Shown here in pieces: positions 9,019 to 16,911 of a DNA stretch of 64,000 bases. The notes below the pieces were generated by a model. The model was not told the DNA's origin, made no database searches, and was given only the letters and a program-made list of their open reading frames with translations. Location: the NCBI GenBank assembly GCA_014075215.1, contig CP046177.1, forward strand, positions 1,543,501-1,607,500, in the 5' to 3' direction. The stretch is from Flavobacteriaceae bacterium (GTDB taxonomy: Bacteria > Bacteroidota > Bacteroidia > Flavobacteriales > Flavobacteriaceae). Every line of letters starts with the position of its first letter. The first letter of the stretch is position 1. Made by a program: the position numbers and the translations under genes.

Positions 9019-9213
9019 ATGATGAAGTACACAAAAGCAGATTTAGAAAGGATTGTTTTTACTCAATTAGAGAATTTGAATGCAATGAATGACCTTTTGA
9101 GCATTATGAAAGTCCAAAATGAATTGATTCAAAATGCGAATAAAAAATTACGAGATGAGATTTCAGAGTTTAAGCAGAAGCAATATCCAAAAACAAGAAG
9201 AAAATCAAATTAA
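9019..9213 (+). CDS. Small coiled-coil-like hypothetical protein
   Basis: 64 residues, charged and probably helical throughout (AMNDLLSIMKVQNELIQNANKKL), with a basic C-terminus. It is one of the few plus-strand genes in the array, divergent from the XRE gene and overlapping the tail of the converging pseudogene by 4 bases. No family is recognised. The start MMKY follows an A/T-rich leader without a clear Shine-Dalgarno, as is common in Bacteroidota. Confidence 0.5.
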   Translation: MMKYTKADLERIVFTQLENLNAMNDLLSIMKVQNELIQNANKKLRDEISEFKQKQYPKTRRKSN

Positions 9214-9641
9214 TCAGGCTTTGTTAGTAGTTTCAAGTTTCTCATTGAAATCTTAGTTTTGATTCCATATAGGTCTTTACGCATAGAAATGATAAGTTCG
9301 TTAAATTCCGATTCTTTACCTGATTCCAAAAAGTTTTTCATTGATAATAAAACTTTATCGGAGGCATAAAGTATCATATTAATCCATTCTGCATTTAGTT
9401 CATTATAAAGTCTTTCTTTTGAATCAATATCAGGTCTCTGTACAATGATTGTTGTCCCTTCTCTTTCAAAATTAACATAGGTATAACAGAGTAGAATAAT
9501 TGCTTTGTATCTAGTTTCTTTGAATTGATGTTTTGTCTCGGATTTTCTTTTTTTATCAGCAATGAAAAAATCAAGAAGCCCTTTTAGTAGTCAACCTAAA
9601 CCAATAAGTCCTATTGCAGATATTATTTCTTGGATTGTCAT
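9210..9641 (-). pseudogene. Hypothetical protein gene with one internal TGA
   Basis: The frame from the ATG at 9639-9641 (MTIQEIISAIGLIGLG) meets TGA at 9591-9593, then stays open for about 127 codons to TAA at 9210-9212 (LLKGLLDFFIADKK to LLTKPD). One G-to-A change from TGG would explain it. The N-terminus is hydrophobic and the remainder soluble and helical. The start codon is 11 bases from the end of IS-1. No family is recognised. Confidence 0.65.
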
Positions 9642-9692
9642 CTCTGTTTTAATGTCTCGTCCTAAAATAGGGCTACAGTTAATTATTAAAAT

Positions 9693-10550
9693 TTATGCTA
9701 CATTTTTGTGCACGTAATTAGGTGTTTTATAATCTAAAGATAAATGTAATCTTTTATTATTATATAATTTGATTGCATTTTTTGTTGCTTTTTTGGCGTG
9801 ATTGATATTTGTAAATGTTTGGTCGAGGAAGAATTCATCTTTTAAAATTCCGTTAACTCTTTCGGCCATTGCGTTTTCGTAGCAATGATTTTCTTGGGTC
9901 ATACTGATTTGTATCTTTTTTCTTTTCAAAATTTGAGTATAAACATTGCTACAATATTGTATTCCTCTATCAGAATGATGTATGATTTCTTCGGTATTTT
10001 TAGTTTGATAAATAGCTTTATTTAAAGCTCTAACACAGCCTTTAAGTTCTAAACTATCACTAATATCATAGCCTACTATTTTTCTTGAATACATATCAGT
10101 AATAAGTGCTAAATAACAAAATCCATTTATAGTTCTTATATAGGTAATATCCGAAGCCCAAACTTGGTTAGGTCTATTAATGATCAGGTCTTTTATGATA
10201 TTTTTATATTTATAAAAACGATGGTAAGAGTTGGTTGTTTTAGAAGAATATTTTTTCCTTCTAATTAACAAATTATTTTCTTTTAAGATTCTAAATAACT
10301 GGTCTCTACCTATATTTATATTCTGTTTCCTAAAATCATTATGTAAGGATTTCATTAGCTTTCTAGTACCTTCTCTGGGTAATGTTTTCCTGCTTTTTTT
10401 AACAAGCATTATTACATTTTGTTCTATTTGTTTTTTAAGAACAAACCTTTTTTGATATTTGTAATAAGCATCTCTTTTTAACTCGAAAGCATTACAAATA
10501 GTAGCGATGGCGTACCTTCTTTTTTTTCTATTAATCGGTGCTATTTTCAT
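9693..10550 (-). CDS. IS3-family transposase OrfB (IS-1)
   Basis: 285 residues. An HTH_21-like N-terminal region is followed by an rve integrase core. Candidate catalytic residues are the Asp in VWASDITYI, the Asp in HHSDRGIQYCS and the Glu in AMAERVNGILKDEF. Its ATG overlaps the orfA stop as TAATG, but a full OrfAB protein is expected by -1 frameshifting in the A9 run of orfA. Confidence 0.93.
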   Translation of the reverse strand: MKIAPINRKKRRYAIATICNAFELKRDAYYKYQKRFVLKKQIEQNVIMLVKKSRKTLPREGTRKLMKSLHNDFRKQNINIGRDQLFRILKENNLLIRRKKYSSKTTNSYHRFYKYKNIIKDLIINRPNQVWASDITYIRTINGFCYLALITDMYSRKIVGYDISDSLELKGCVRALNKAIYQTKNTEEIIHHSDRGIQYCSNVYTQILKRKKIQISMTQENHCYENAMAERVNGILKDEFFLDQTFTNINHAKKATKNAIKLYNNKRLHLSLDYKTPNYVHKNVA

Positions 10551-10945
10551 TAAGGCTTTATGTTTAAGTTTTTTTTTAATTCTTCAACATTTTTATAGCC
10601 AAGATTTTCAGCAGCTACTTCAAGATAACTATCATTCACAAGTTTATCTAGATCCTTTTTAATAAGAAGATCTTTGAGTTGTTTTAGCTCTTTTTGAAGG
10701 GCTTTAATACGGGATAATTCGTCGTCTGTTTGCACGGTTACACGGGTGTTCATTAAATCTTTACGGTCATATTTTTTAATCCATACGTTTATCGTACTAG
10801 ATTGTATGCCGTAAGTTAAGGCAATTTGTCTTTTGGAATGGTTTCCTTTGGTAAGTTCTGCTAATACTTTGAGTTTAAAACTCTCACTATAACGTCTTAC
10901 ATATCCATCATTTTTATACATATACTTGTTGTTTTTTGTATACAT
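10550..10945 (-). CDS. IS3-family transposase OrfA (IS-1)
   Basis: 131 residues. The helix-turn-helix is RQIALTYGIQSSTINVWIKKY, followed by a leucine-rich coiled coil (LQKELKQLKDLLIKKDLDKLV) typical of IS150-type OrfA. Near the 3' end the run TTAAAAAAAAAC (9 A, plus-strand T run 10569-10577) contains the classical slippery heptamer A AAA AAC, which would place ribosomes in the orfB frame. Confidence 0.93.
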   Translation of the reverse strand: MYTKNNKYMYKNDGYVRRYSESFKLKVLAELTKGNHSKRQIALTYGIQSSTINVWIKKYDRKDLMNTRVTVQTDDELSRIKALQKELKQLKDLLIKKDLDKLVNDSYLEVAAENLGYKNVEELKKNLNIKP

Positions 10946-10968
10946 ATTTCAGGACGGGTCATAATGAA

Positions 10969-11097
10969 TGCTAACGGTCTAGTATAAGAGTAGCGGACTT
11001 AAACACACTAACTTTTCGGATAAACACAGACCTTTTTTATATTTACTTACTTTCGTTTTAGCTCTAAAACCGCTATTATTTTTATACATTGTTGTAC
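10969..11097 (-). other. attC3-like recombination site
   Basis: AAC at 10973-10975 and GTT at 11091-11093. Outer arms GTATAAGAGTAGCGG and CCGCTATTATTTTTATAC. The interior contains the ACTAACTTTTCGG motif shared by many of these sites. IS-1 ends 11 bases to its left. Confidence 0.8.
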
Positions 11098-11127
11098 ACT
11101 GGCTTTTTTCATTCAGTTTGTCAATCA

Positions 11128-11199
11128 GCGTTGGCGTGAAAGCTCTTTTAAATTTGTGAGGCACGAGCAAACTTTAAATGTGCTTGAACTTGCGTTGGC
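11128..11199 (-). repeat. GCGTTGGC-flanked imperfect hairpin (R1)
   Basis: GCGTTGGC occurs in direct orientation at both ends (11128-11135 and 11192-11199). Arms AGCTCTTTTAAATTTG and CAAACTTTAAATGTGCT pair except for a TCT/TGT mismatch that is conserved, with minor variation, in the related elements R2, R3 and R4. It ends 1 base before the stop of the type IIG gene. Confidence 0.65.
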
Positions 11200-11200
11200 T

Positions 11201-14200
11201 TTATTCTAAATATTTTTTCAATATGGCTTCTTTCTGTTTTGGAATTTCAGCTATTTCTGTTTCAAATGCCGTAATTTCTTTCTCTAAGTTTTCTATTTCA
11301 ATATCCACTTTTTCCTGTTCTGCCATTGTAGGAAGTGGAATTTTAATTCCTTGAATTCTATCTATTGAAGCTCTTTTTGTTCTTGAAAATCCAATTTGCT
11401 GTCCTTCTTTATCTAAACAATATGCAATATATCTAGCTTTCGCAATTGGTTGTTTAATTCTCAAATAACCACAATGGTCGGTTGGATAAAATGGTTTATT
11501 CGCAGGAATTACATTTACCATCCAATCTCCATCTATTCCCCAAACTACCGAAGAAGTTGAAAAATCGGTTAAAAGCTCTTTATTTATAAACCCAAAAGGT
11601 TCAAAAACATTAGCACTATAAACTGGATATTTTCCTTGATTGCTTATTTCACTTTTTAAAACTCTTTTTCCAATTTTAGTTTCAAAAATATCTGTGTCGC
11701 CTAATCGTACAGATTTAGTTGCTTTATTAAACAAAGTTTCTAAAGCAGTATTTATGTGTTCTTTATGCGTTATTATTTTGTTTTGTAAATCTTGTTCTTG
11801 CTTTTCTAAAACCTCAATTTCATCAACTATTTTTTGTTGAATATCTAACGGTGGAAGCGGTATTTTAAAATTCAGTAAATCTGTTTTAGATAAATTAAAT
11901 TGAACACTCCCAAAACCTAAGTTTCTAAGTTGAGTTCTGCTAATTTCAGATTTTAAAATACTATTTAGATAACTAGGGATAATTTTATCAAGTTTAAAAT
12001 TAATAAATTTACCAACCCTTTGGTTTAAAAGAAAAGTAGTTTTACTTGTATTTTTAAAAATAGTGGGAATTGCAAGTATATTTAAATCACTATTCATATC
12101 AGTCATTGCAATAACAATATCTCCGTCTTTTAAAACAAAATCTTTATACTTTTCTGAAAAGTTATCAGGTAAAAAAGTTTTTTTATAATCTAAATCTAAT
12201 ACTCCTTTTAGTCTAATATTTGCTTGTCTAAAATTCAAAACTTTTGAACTTTCAACATAATCAGCACTTTTGAAAGCAAAACCATTTTGAAGATTAACAA
12301 ATTCTTTGAGAGGGAACACATTCCACTTAGTCTGAATTTTTACTTTTTTTTTAATCGAAAGTGAAATATTTTGTTCAAAATCTGCTCGGTCAAATGTTAG
12401 CATATCAATTAAGTTTTGATAGCTTACATTTTTTTCAAGCGTTTCAGCAATGTCTAAGTCGAACTTGTTTTGAGTAAATGCTCTGTAAATATAGGTGCTA
12501 GCTTTATTTTCGTTAGTGAAACTTTTCATATCGTAAAGATGTGTACATTCATCAATGGTTTTGCTGCGCTGTATAGGGTGCATTCCTTCATTCCCTCTAC
12601 GATTACTAAAATCGTAACCTAAAAACTGTTTTTCTTGTGCTTTTTGCCCTGTTTTAACTAAAACTACTTTTTGATTATATGTAAGAATAAAATAAAGTAA
12701 TTTGTCTTTTTCTATTTCTAGTATTTTACTCCATTTATCATCTTCTTTTTTTGCTTTTATCTTTTTGTCGTATTCATTAAATATTTCGTGTTGCTTTATA
12801 GCTTCGTTCGGTTTTTTGTTCAATAAAGTTTTGTAATCTTGAAAAGAAATATTTTCCCAAACGTGAGAAATATATTTTTCTATTGGTTTTTCAATACCAT
12901 TTATAGTAATGTCTTTAAGGTTTATAAAGAATGTAGCTAGCGATTTTTCTACTTGTTCAGCAATGGTATCTTCTCTACGTTTTAAAAATAAAGTAACCGT
13001 ATTTGTTCCTGTAGCCATAAAAGTTCCAGAGCCTAGTTCTGTAATGGCTATAATGTCAAAAGCTTTTAAAATAATTTCTCTTGCTTGTGAATACAAACCC
13101 GAATTATTTAAAATAGAACTTGGTAATATTATGGCTGCAATTCCGTCTGTTTTTAGTAATTGTTTAGTACGTTCAATAAACAAACATTCTATTTCAGAAC
13201 TTCTATCGCTTAGGTTGTCAAATAATTTAAAGTCCTCATTAGCAGAAGCGTTTTTCAAATCTCCTTTAAAAGAACTTACAGAATATGGCGGATTTGAAAC
13301 AATAAATGAAAATTGAGGTTTTTCTGCGTTTTTCTTTAATAGACCTCTGTAACTTTTAGAATGTTTGAAACTATCTAAACCATCTCCGTGTATAACTTGT
13401 GCTAAACCATCTCCATAAAAATAACAACCAACTTTTGCAACTTTTACTAAACGATAATCTTTTTCTATACTATAAACATATTTACTTGCCCAATCGTATT
13501 TGTTAATTCTCCAAGCATTTACGTTTGTTTCGGCATCATCAGTTTCTAACCTTGAGGTGTCAATGTCATTTTCAATAACACGTTGGTATTCTTCCATTAC
13601 TTCGGTTAAGAAGTGACCACTACCAACACTATAGTCAATTACGGCAGGAAGTTCTGGAATTGAGTGGTTTAATTGTTTCTTTATATATTGAGAAATAGGT
13701 AATGAGCGAACTATGAAACGCGTAATTGGTGGTGGTGTAAAAAACTGACCAGCTTCTTGTTTTAAACCAGTTGTTAATAGACGTTCAAAGAAATCGCTTA
13801 AATGTTGTTGTTTTCTAGGATAACGAATTCTAAATTTTTGAAGTAATTGAACTACTTCTTTTAATACTTTTTGATTGTCCTCAAAAGTTTCTTCATCAAA
13901 TACATCCTTTATATCGTAAACCTTATTGAATAGTAAAATATGTTTCTTTTTTTCTTCTAATTCTTTTTGAGTTTTGTAGCTAAACATATCATCCGAAATT
14001 CCTCTAACTTCTTTTTTTAAGAAGTCATACATTCCAAATTTGTATAGGTTTATAAGTCTTATTTGAAAATCAACTGCATTGTCTTTGTGTTCTTTCCATT
14101 GAAAATCAAGTTCCTTATCATCTCTCTTTTTTTCATCAAATATTTTAGCGAGAAAAAGGTTAAAAATCTTATTAAATGCGTTCGGTTTGTCTGAAACAGA

Positions 14201-14914
14201 ATGCTTTCTAAGAATAGATAAAAATTCGTGAAATATCTTTTTGCTATCTTCTTCGTTCAGTGTTTTTAAATCCTTTTTGGTTAGTTTCTTGCTTTCAAAC
14301 AAATAAGGTTTTACCCAATCGTCAAATATTCCGTTGGTATTGGTTACTTTATTCCATCTATCATAAACATCTTCTACATTTCCAGCTTGTCTGTAATGCT
14401 CCTCAATTTTTATGATTTCATTTTTAAACTGGATTTTGTTTTTGTCCAATTTAGAAGCATATAGCATCAAAATATCAGCAGACTTGTCTTGTTGAAAATA
14501 GGTCATTAACTGACCGCCATTTGTTTCAGTCTTTTTAAACTCTTTTTCAAATTCTTTTCCCCAAGTCTTACATTCTATCATTAAATAGGCAGAGCCATCT
14601 TTACGAGTAACAAGAATATCTAGCCAACCACCGCTTGCTCCGTGTCCGACTGTGTATTTTTTTTCTAAGATTATATGTTCTAGTTTATAACCTTTTTCTA
14701 GTAATCTGTCTATACATTCTAAAACAACCCAATTTTCAGTTTGTGAAAAATTTTGAGTAGTTGTTCTTCCTCCAATTATTTTGTTTCCGAAATCAAATTG
14801 TTGTTTTTCAAAATCAATTTCAATAGAATATCCGTTATAGTTTTTATGAAAAATTCCAGAAGTATTTTCTCTAGGTATAAATCCTAATACTTGTATGAGT
14901 TTTTTTGTATCCAT
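11201..14914 (-). CDS. Single-chain type IIG restriction enzyme (nuclease, N6-adenine methylase, specificity)
   Basis: 1237 residues in R-M-S order. The N-terminal PD-(D/E)XK nuclease has D99 in GGWLDILV and E114-K116 in MIECKT. The HsdM-like methylase has the SAM-binding motif DYSVGSGHF (427-435) and catalytic NPPY (541-544). The C-terminus has two type I-like target recognition modules (KWNVFPLKEFVNLQNGFAF and VRLGDTDIFETKIGKRVL), each followed by a coiled coil. One polypeptide would cut and modify. The target sequence cannot be read from the protein. An XRE gene lies 5 bases upstream, and hairpins R1 and R2 bracket the pair. Confidence 0.87.
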   Translation of the reverse strand: MDTKKLIQVLGFIPRENTSGIFHKNYNGYSIEIDFEKQQFDFGNKIIGGRTTTQNFSQTENWVVLECIDRLLEKGYKLEHIILEKKYTVGHGASGGWLDILVTRKDGSAYLMIECKTWGKEFEKEFKKTETNGGQLMTYFQQDKSADILMLYASKLDKNKIQFKNEIIKIEEHYRQAGNVEDVYDRWNKVTNTNGIFDDWVKPYLFESKKLTKKDLKTLNEEDSKKIFHEFLSILRKHSVSDKPNAFNKIFNLFLAKIFDEKKRDDKELDFQWKEHKDNAVDFQIRLINLYKFGMYDFLKKEVRGISDDMFSYKTQKELEEKKKHILLFNKVYDIKDVFDEETFEDNQKVLKEVVQLLQKFRIRYPRKQQHLSDFFERLLTTGLKQEAGQFFTPPPITRFIVRSLPISQYIKKQLNHSIPELPAVIDYSVGSGHFLTEVMEEYQRVIENDIDTSRLETDDAETNVNAWRINKYDWASKYVYSIEKDYRLVKVAKVGCYFYGDGLAQVIHGDGLDSFKHSKSYRGLLKKNAEKPQFSFIVSNPPYSVSSFKGDLKNASANEDFKLFDNLSDRSSEIECLFIERTKQLLKTDGIAAIILPSSILNNSGLYSQAREIILKAFDIIAITELGSGTFMATGTNTVTLFLKRREDTIAEQVEKSLATFFINLKDITINGIEKPIEKYISHVWENISFQDYKTLLNKKPNEAIKQHEIFNEYDKKIKAKKEDDKWSKILEIEKDKLLYFILTYNQKVVLVKTGQKAQEKQFLGYDFSNRRGNEGMHPIQRSKTIDECTHLYDMKSFTNENKASTYIYRAFTQNKFDLDIAETLEKNVSYQNLIDMLTFDRADFEQNISLSIKKKVKIQTKWNVFPLKEFVNLQNGFAFKSADYVESSKVLNFRQANIRLKGVLDLDYKKTFLPDNFSEKYKDFVLKDGDIVIAMTDMNSDLNILAIPTIFKNTSKTTFLLNQRVGKFINFKLDKIIPSYLNSILKSEISRTQLRNLGFGSVQFNLSKTDLLNFKIPLPPLDIQQKIVDEIEVLEKQEQDLQNKIITHKEHINTALETLFNKATKSVRLGDTDIFETKIGKRVLKSEISNQGKYPVYSANVFEPFGFINKELLTDFSTSSVVWGIDGDWMVNVIPANKPFYPTDHCGYLRIKQPIAKARYIAYCLDKEGQQIGFSRTKRASIDRIQGIKIPLPTMAEQEKVDIEIENLEKEITAFETEIAEIPKQKEAILKKYLE

Positions 14915-14919
14915 CTCAA

Positions 14920-15243
14920 TTAGAATTTTAATTTTCCTTGTTTTGCGTTTATTGCTTTGATATAAGTTGACTGGTCTTCTGCAACTTTAAATATTCTATC
15001 AGAACATTTATATTCAAAAGCTTCTTTTGCGAATTTATCAGCAAAATACAAGTCTTTAACTTGGCTATAATCTAGTTCAAATAATTGGGCGAGTAATTTC
15101 AATTTGCCAACTGGAAATTTTTTATGGTCATTTTCAATTTTACTAACAGCAGGTGTATTAATTTTGACTTTCGCTCCGAATTCAGTCTGACTCCAACCTT
15201 TTTCTTCTCGGTGAATTTTTATGTAGTTTCCGAAACTTGCCAT
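14920..15243 (-). CDS. XRE-type controller protein of the type IIG system
   Basis: 107 residues. The HTH is WSQTEFGAKVKINTPAVSKIEN, followed by a C-terminal extension. It lies just upstream of and in line with the restriction enzyme gene, the usual position of a controller (C-protein-like) regulator that delays nuclease expression. That role is inferred. Confidence 0.83.
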   Translation of the reverse strand: MASFGNYIKIHREEKGWSQTEFGAKVKINTPAVSKIENDHKKFPVGKLKLLAQLFELDYSQVKDLYFADKFAKEAFEYKCSDRIFKVAEDQSTYIKAINAKQGKLKF

Positions 15244-15357
15244 TAGTTTATTATACTTTTTATTGTTTTACCCAATTTTGGCAAAGTTATATATTTCTCA
15301 GTCTTTAAACAATTTTTTTTTGACATATAAAAATCATCTTCATAAAACTTATTGTCA

Positions 15358-15430
15358 GTGTTGGGAAAAGGCAAGCTCTTTTTATTTTTTGAGGCACGAA
15401 AAAAATGAAATGTGCGCGTCTGTGCGTCTG
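15358..15430 (-). repeat. GTTGG-associated imperfect hairpin (R2)
   Basis: Arms GCAAGCTCTTTTTATTTTTTG (first 20 bases, from 15371) and AAAAAAATGAAATGTGCGCG (15399-15418) show the same TCT/TGT mismatch as R1. GTGTTGGG lies on the left. It sits just inside the right edge of cassette 3, in the same orientation as R1. Confidence 0.55.
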
Positions 15431-15478
15431 GATTCAGCTGTCTCGTCCTAAAATAGGGCTACAGTTAATTATTAAAAT

Positions 15479-16336
15479 TTATGCTACATTTTTGTGCACG
15501 TAATTAGGTGTTTTATAATCTAAAGATAAATGTAATCTTTTATTATTATATAATTTGATTGCATTTTTTGTTGCTTTTTTGGCGTGATTGATATTTGTAA
15601 ATGTTTGGTCGAGGAAGAATTCATCTTTTAAAATTCCGTTAACTCTTTCGGCCATTGCGTTTTCGTAGCAATGATTTTCTTGGGTCATACTGATTTGTAT
15701 CTTTTTTCTTTTCAAAATTTGAGTATAAACATTGCTACAATATTGTATTCCTCTATCAGAATGATGTATGATTTCTTCGGTATTTTTAGTTTGATAAATA
15801 GCTTTATTTAAAGCTCTAACACAGCCTTTAAGTTCTAAACTATCACTAATATCATAGCCTACTATTTTTCTTGAATACATATCAGTAATAAGTGCTAAAT
15901 AACAAAATCCATTTATAGTTCTTATATAGGTAATATCCGAAGCCCAAACTTGGTTAGGTCTATTAATGATCAGGTCTTTTATGATATTTTTATATTTATA
16001 AAAACGATGGTAAGAGTTGGTTGTTTTAGAAGAATATTTTTTCCTTCTAATTAACAAATTATTTTCTTTTAAGATTCTAAATAACTGGTCTCTACCTATA
16101 TTTATATTCTGTTTCCTAAAATCATTATGTAAGGATTTCATTAGCTTTCTAGTACCTTCTCTGGGTAATGTTTTCCTGCTTTTTTTAACAAGCATTATTA
16201 CATTTTGTTCTATTTGTTTTTTAAGAACAAACCTTTTTTGATATTTGTAATAAGCATCTCTTTTTAACTCGAAAGCATTACAAATAGTAGCGATGGCGTA
16301 CCTTCTTTTTTTTCTATTAATCGGTGCTATTTTCAT
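15479..16336 (-). CDS. IS3-family transposase OrfB (IS-2)
   Basis: 285 residues, identical to OrfB of IS-1, with all three catalytic acidic residues present. Confidence 0.93.
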   Translation of the reverse strand: MKIAPINRKKRRYAIATICNAFELKRDAYYKYQKRFVLKKQIEQNVIMLVKKSRKTLPREGTRKLMKSLHNDFRKQNINIGRDQLFRILKENNLLIRRKKYSSKTTNSYHRFYKYKNIIKDLIINRPNQVWASDITYIRTINGFCYLALITDMYSRKIVGYDISDSLELKGCVRALNKAIYQTKNTEEIIHHSDRGIQYCSNVYTQILKRKKIQISMTQENHCYENAMAERVNGILKDEFFLDQTFTNINHAKKATKNAIKLYNNKRLHLSLDYKTPNYVHKNVA

Positions 16337-16731
16337 TAAGGCTTTATGTTTAAGTTTTTTTTTAATTCTTCAACATTTTTATAGCCAAGATTTTCAGCAG
16401 CTACTTCAAGATAACTATCATTCACAAGTTTATCTAGATCCTTTTTAATAAGAAGATCTTTGAGTTGTTTTAGCTCTTTTTGAAGGGCTTTAATACGGGA
16501 TAATTCGTCGTCTGTTTGCACGGTTACACGGGTGTTCATTAAATCTTTACGGTCATATTTTTTAATCCATACGTTTATCGTACTAGATTGTATGCCGTAA
16601 GTTAAGGCAATTTGTCTTTTGGAATGGTTTCCTTTGGTAAGTTCTGCTAATACTTTGAGTTTAAAACTCTCACTATAACGTCTTACATATCCATCATTTT
16701 TATACATATACTTGTTGTTTTTTGTATACAT
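16336..16731 (-). CDS. IS3-family transposase OrfA (IS-2)
   Basis: 131 residues, identical to OrfA of IS-1, with the 9-A slip site. Confidence 0.93.
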   Translation of the reverse strand: MYTKNNKYMYKNDGYVRRYSESFKLKVLAELTKGNHSKRQIALTYGIQSSTINVWIKKYDRKDLMNTRVTVQTDDELSRIKALQKELKQLKDLLIKKDLDKLVNDSYLEVAAENLGYKNVEELKKNLNIKP

Positions 16732-16754
16732 ATTTCAGGACGGGTCAAGCTTGT

Positions 16755-16887
16755 GTACAACGGTCTAGTATAAGAATAGTAGCGGATTTTATACACTCTA
16801 AATTTTCGACTAAACACTGTCTTTATTTATATTTACCTACTTTCGTATTAGCACTGAAACCGCTATTATTTTTATACATTGTTGGCA
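16755..16887 (-). other. attC4-like recombination site
   Basis: AAC at 16759-16761 and GTT at 16881-16883. Arms GTATAAGAATAGTAGCGG and CCGCTATTATTTTTATAC pair over 18 positions with two plus-strand G-T wobbles. IS-2 ends 11 bases before the AAC. Confidence 0.8.
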
Positions 16888-16911
16888 ACTGGGCGTTATT
16901 CCGTTCGTGTT

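Larger units (their letters stand above)
9653..10961 (-). mobile_element. IS-1: IS3-family (IS150-like) insertion sequence, copy 1 of 7
   Basis: 1309 bp with TG...CA ends and imperfect inverted repeats TGTCTCGTCCTAAAATA and (complement) TGACCCGTCCTGAAATA. The 3-base duplication TAA flanks it. The right end lies exactly 11 bases before the AAC core of attC3, the spacing seen for all seven copies. It carries orfA and orfB in the minus direction, like the cassette genes. Confidence 0.95.
15439..16747 (-). mobile_element. IS-2: IS3-family insertion sequence, copy 2
   Basis: 1309 bp, flanked by the 3-base duplication AGC. The right end is 11 bases before the AAC of attC4. Its proteins are identical to those of IS-1. 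Confidence 0.95.
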
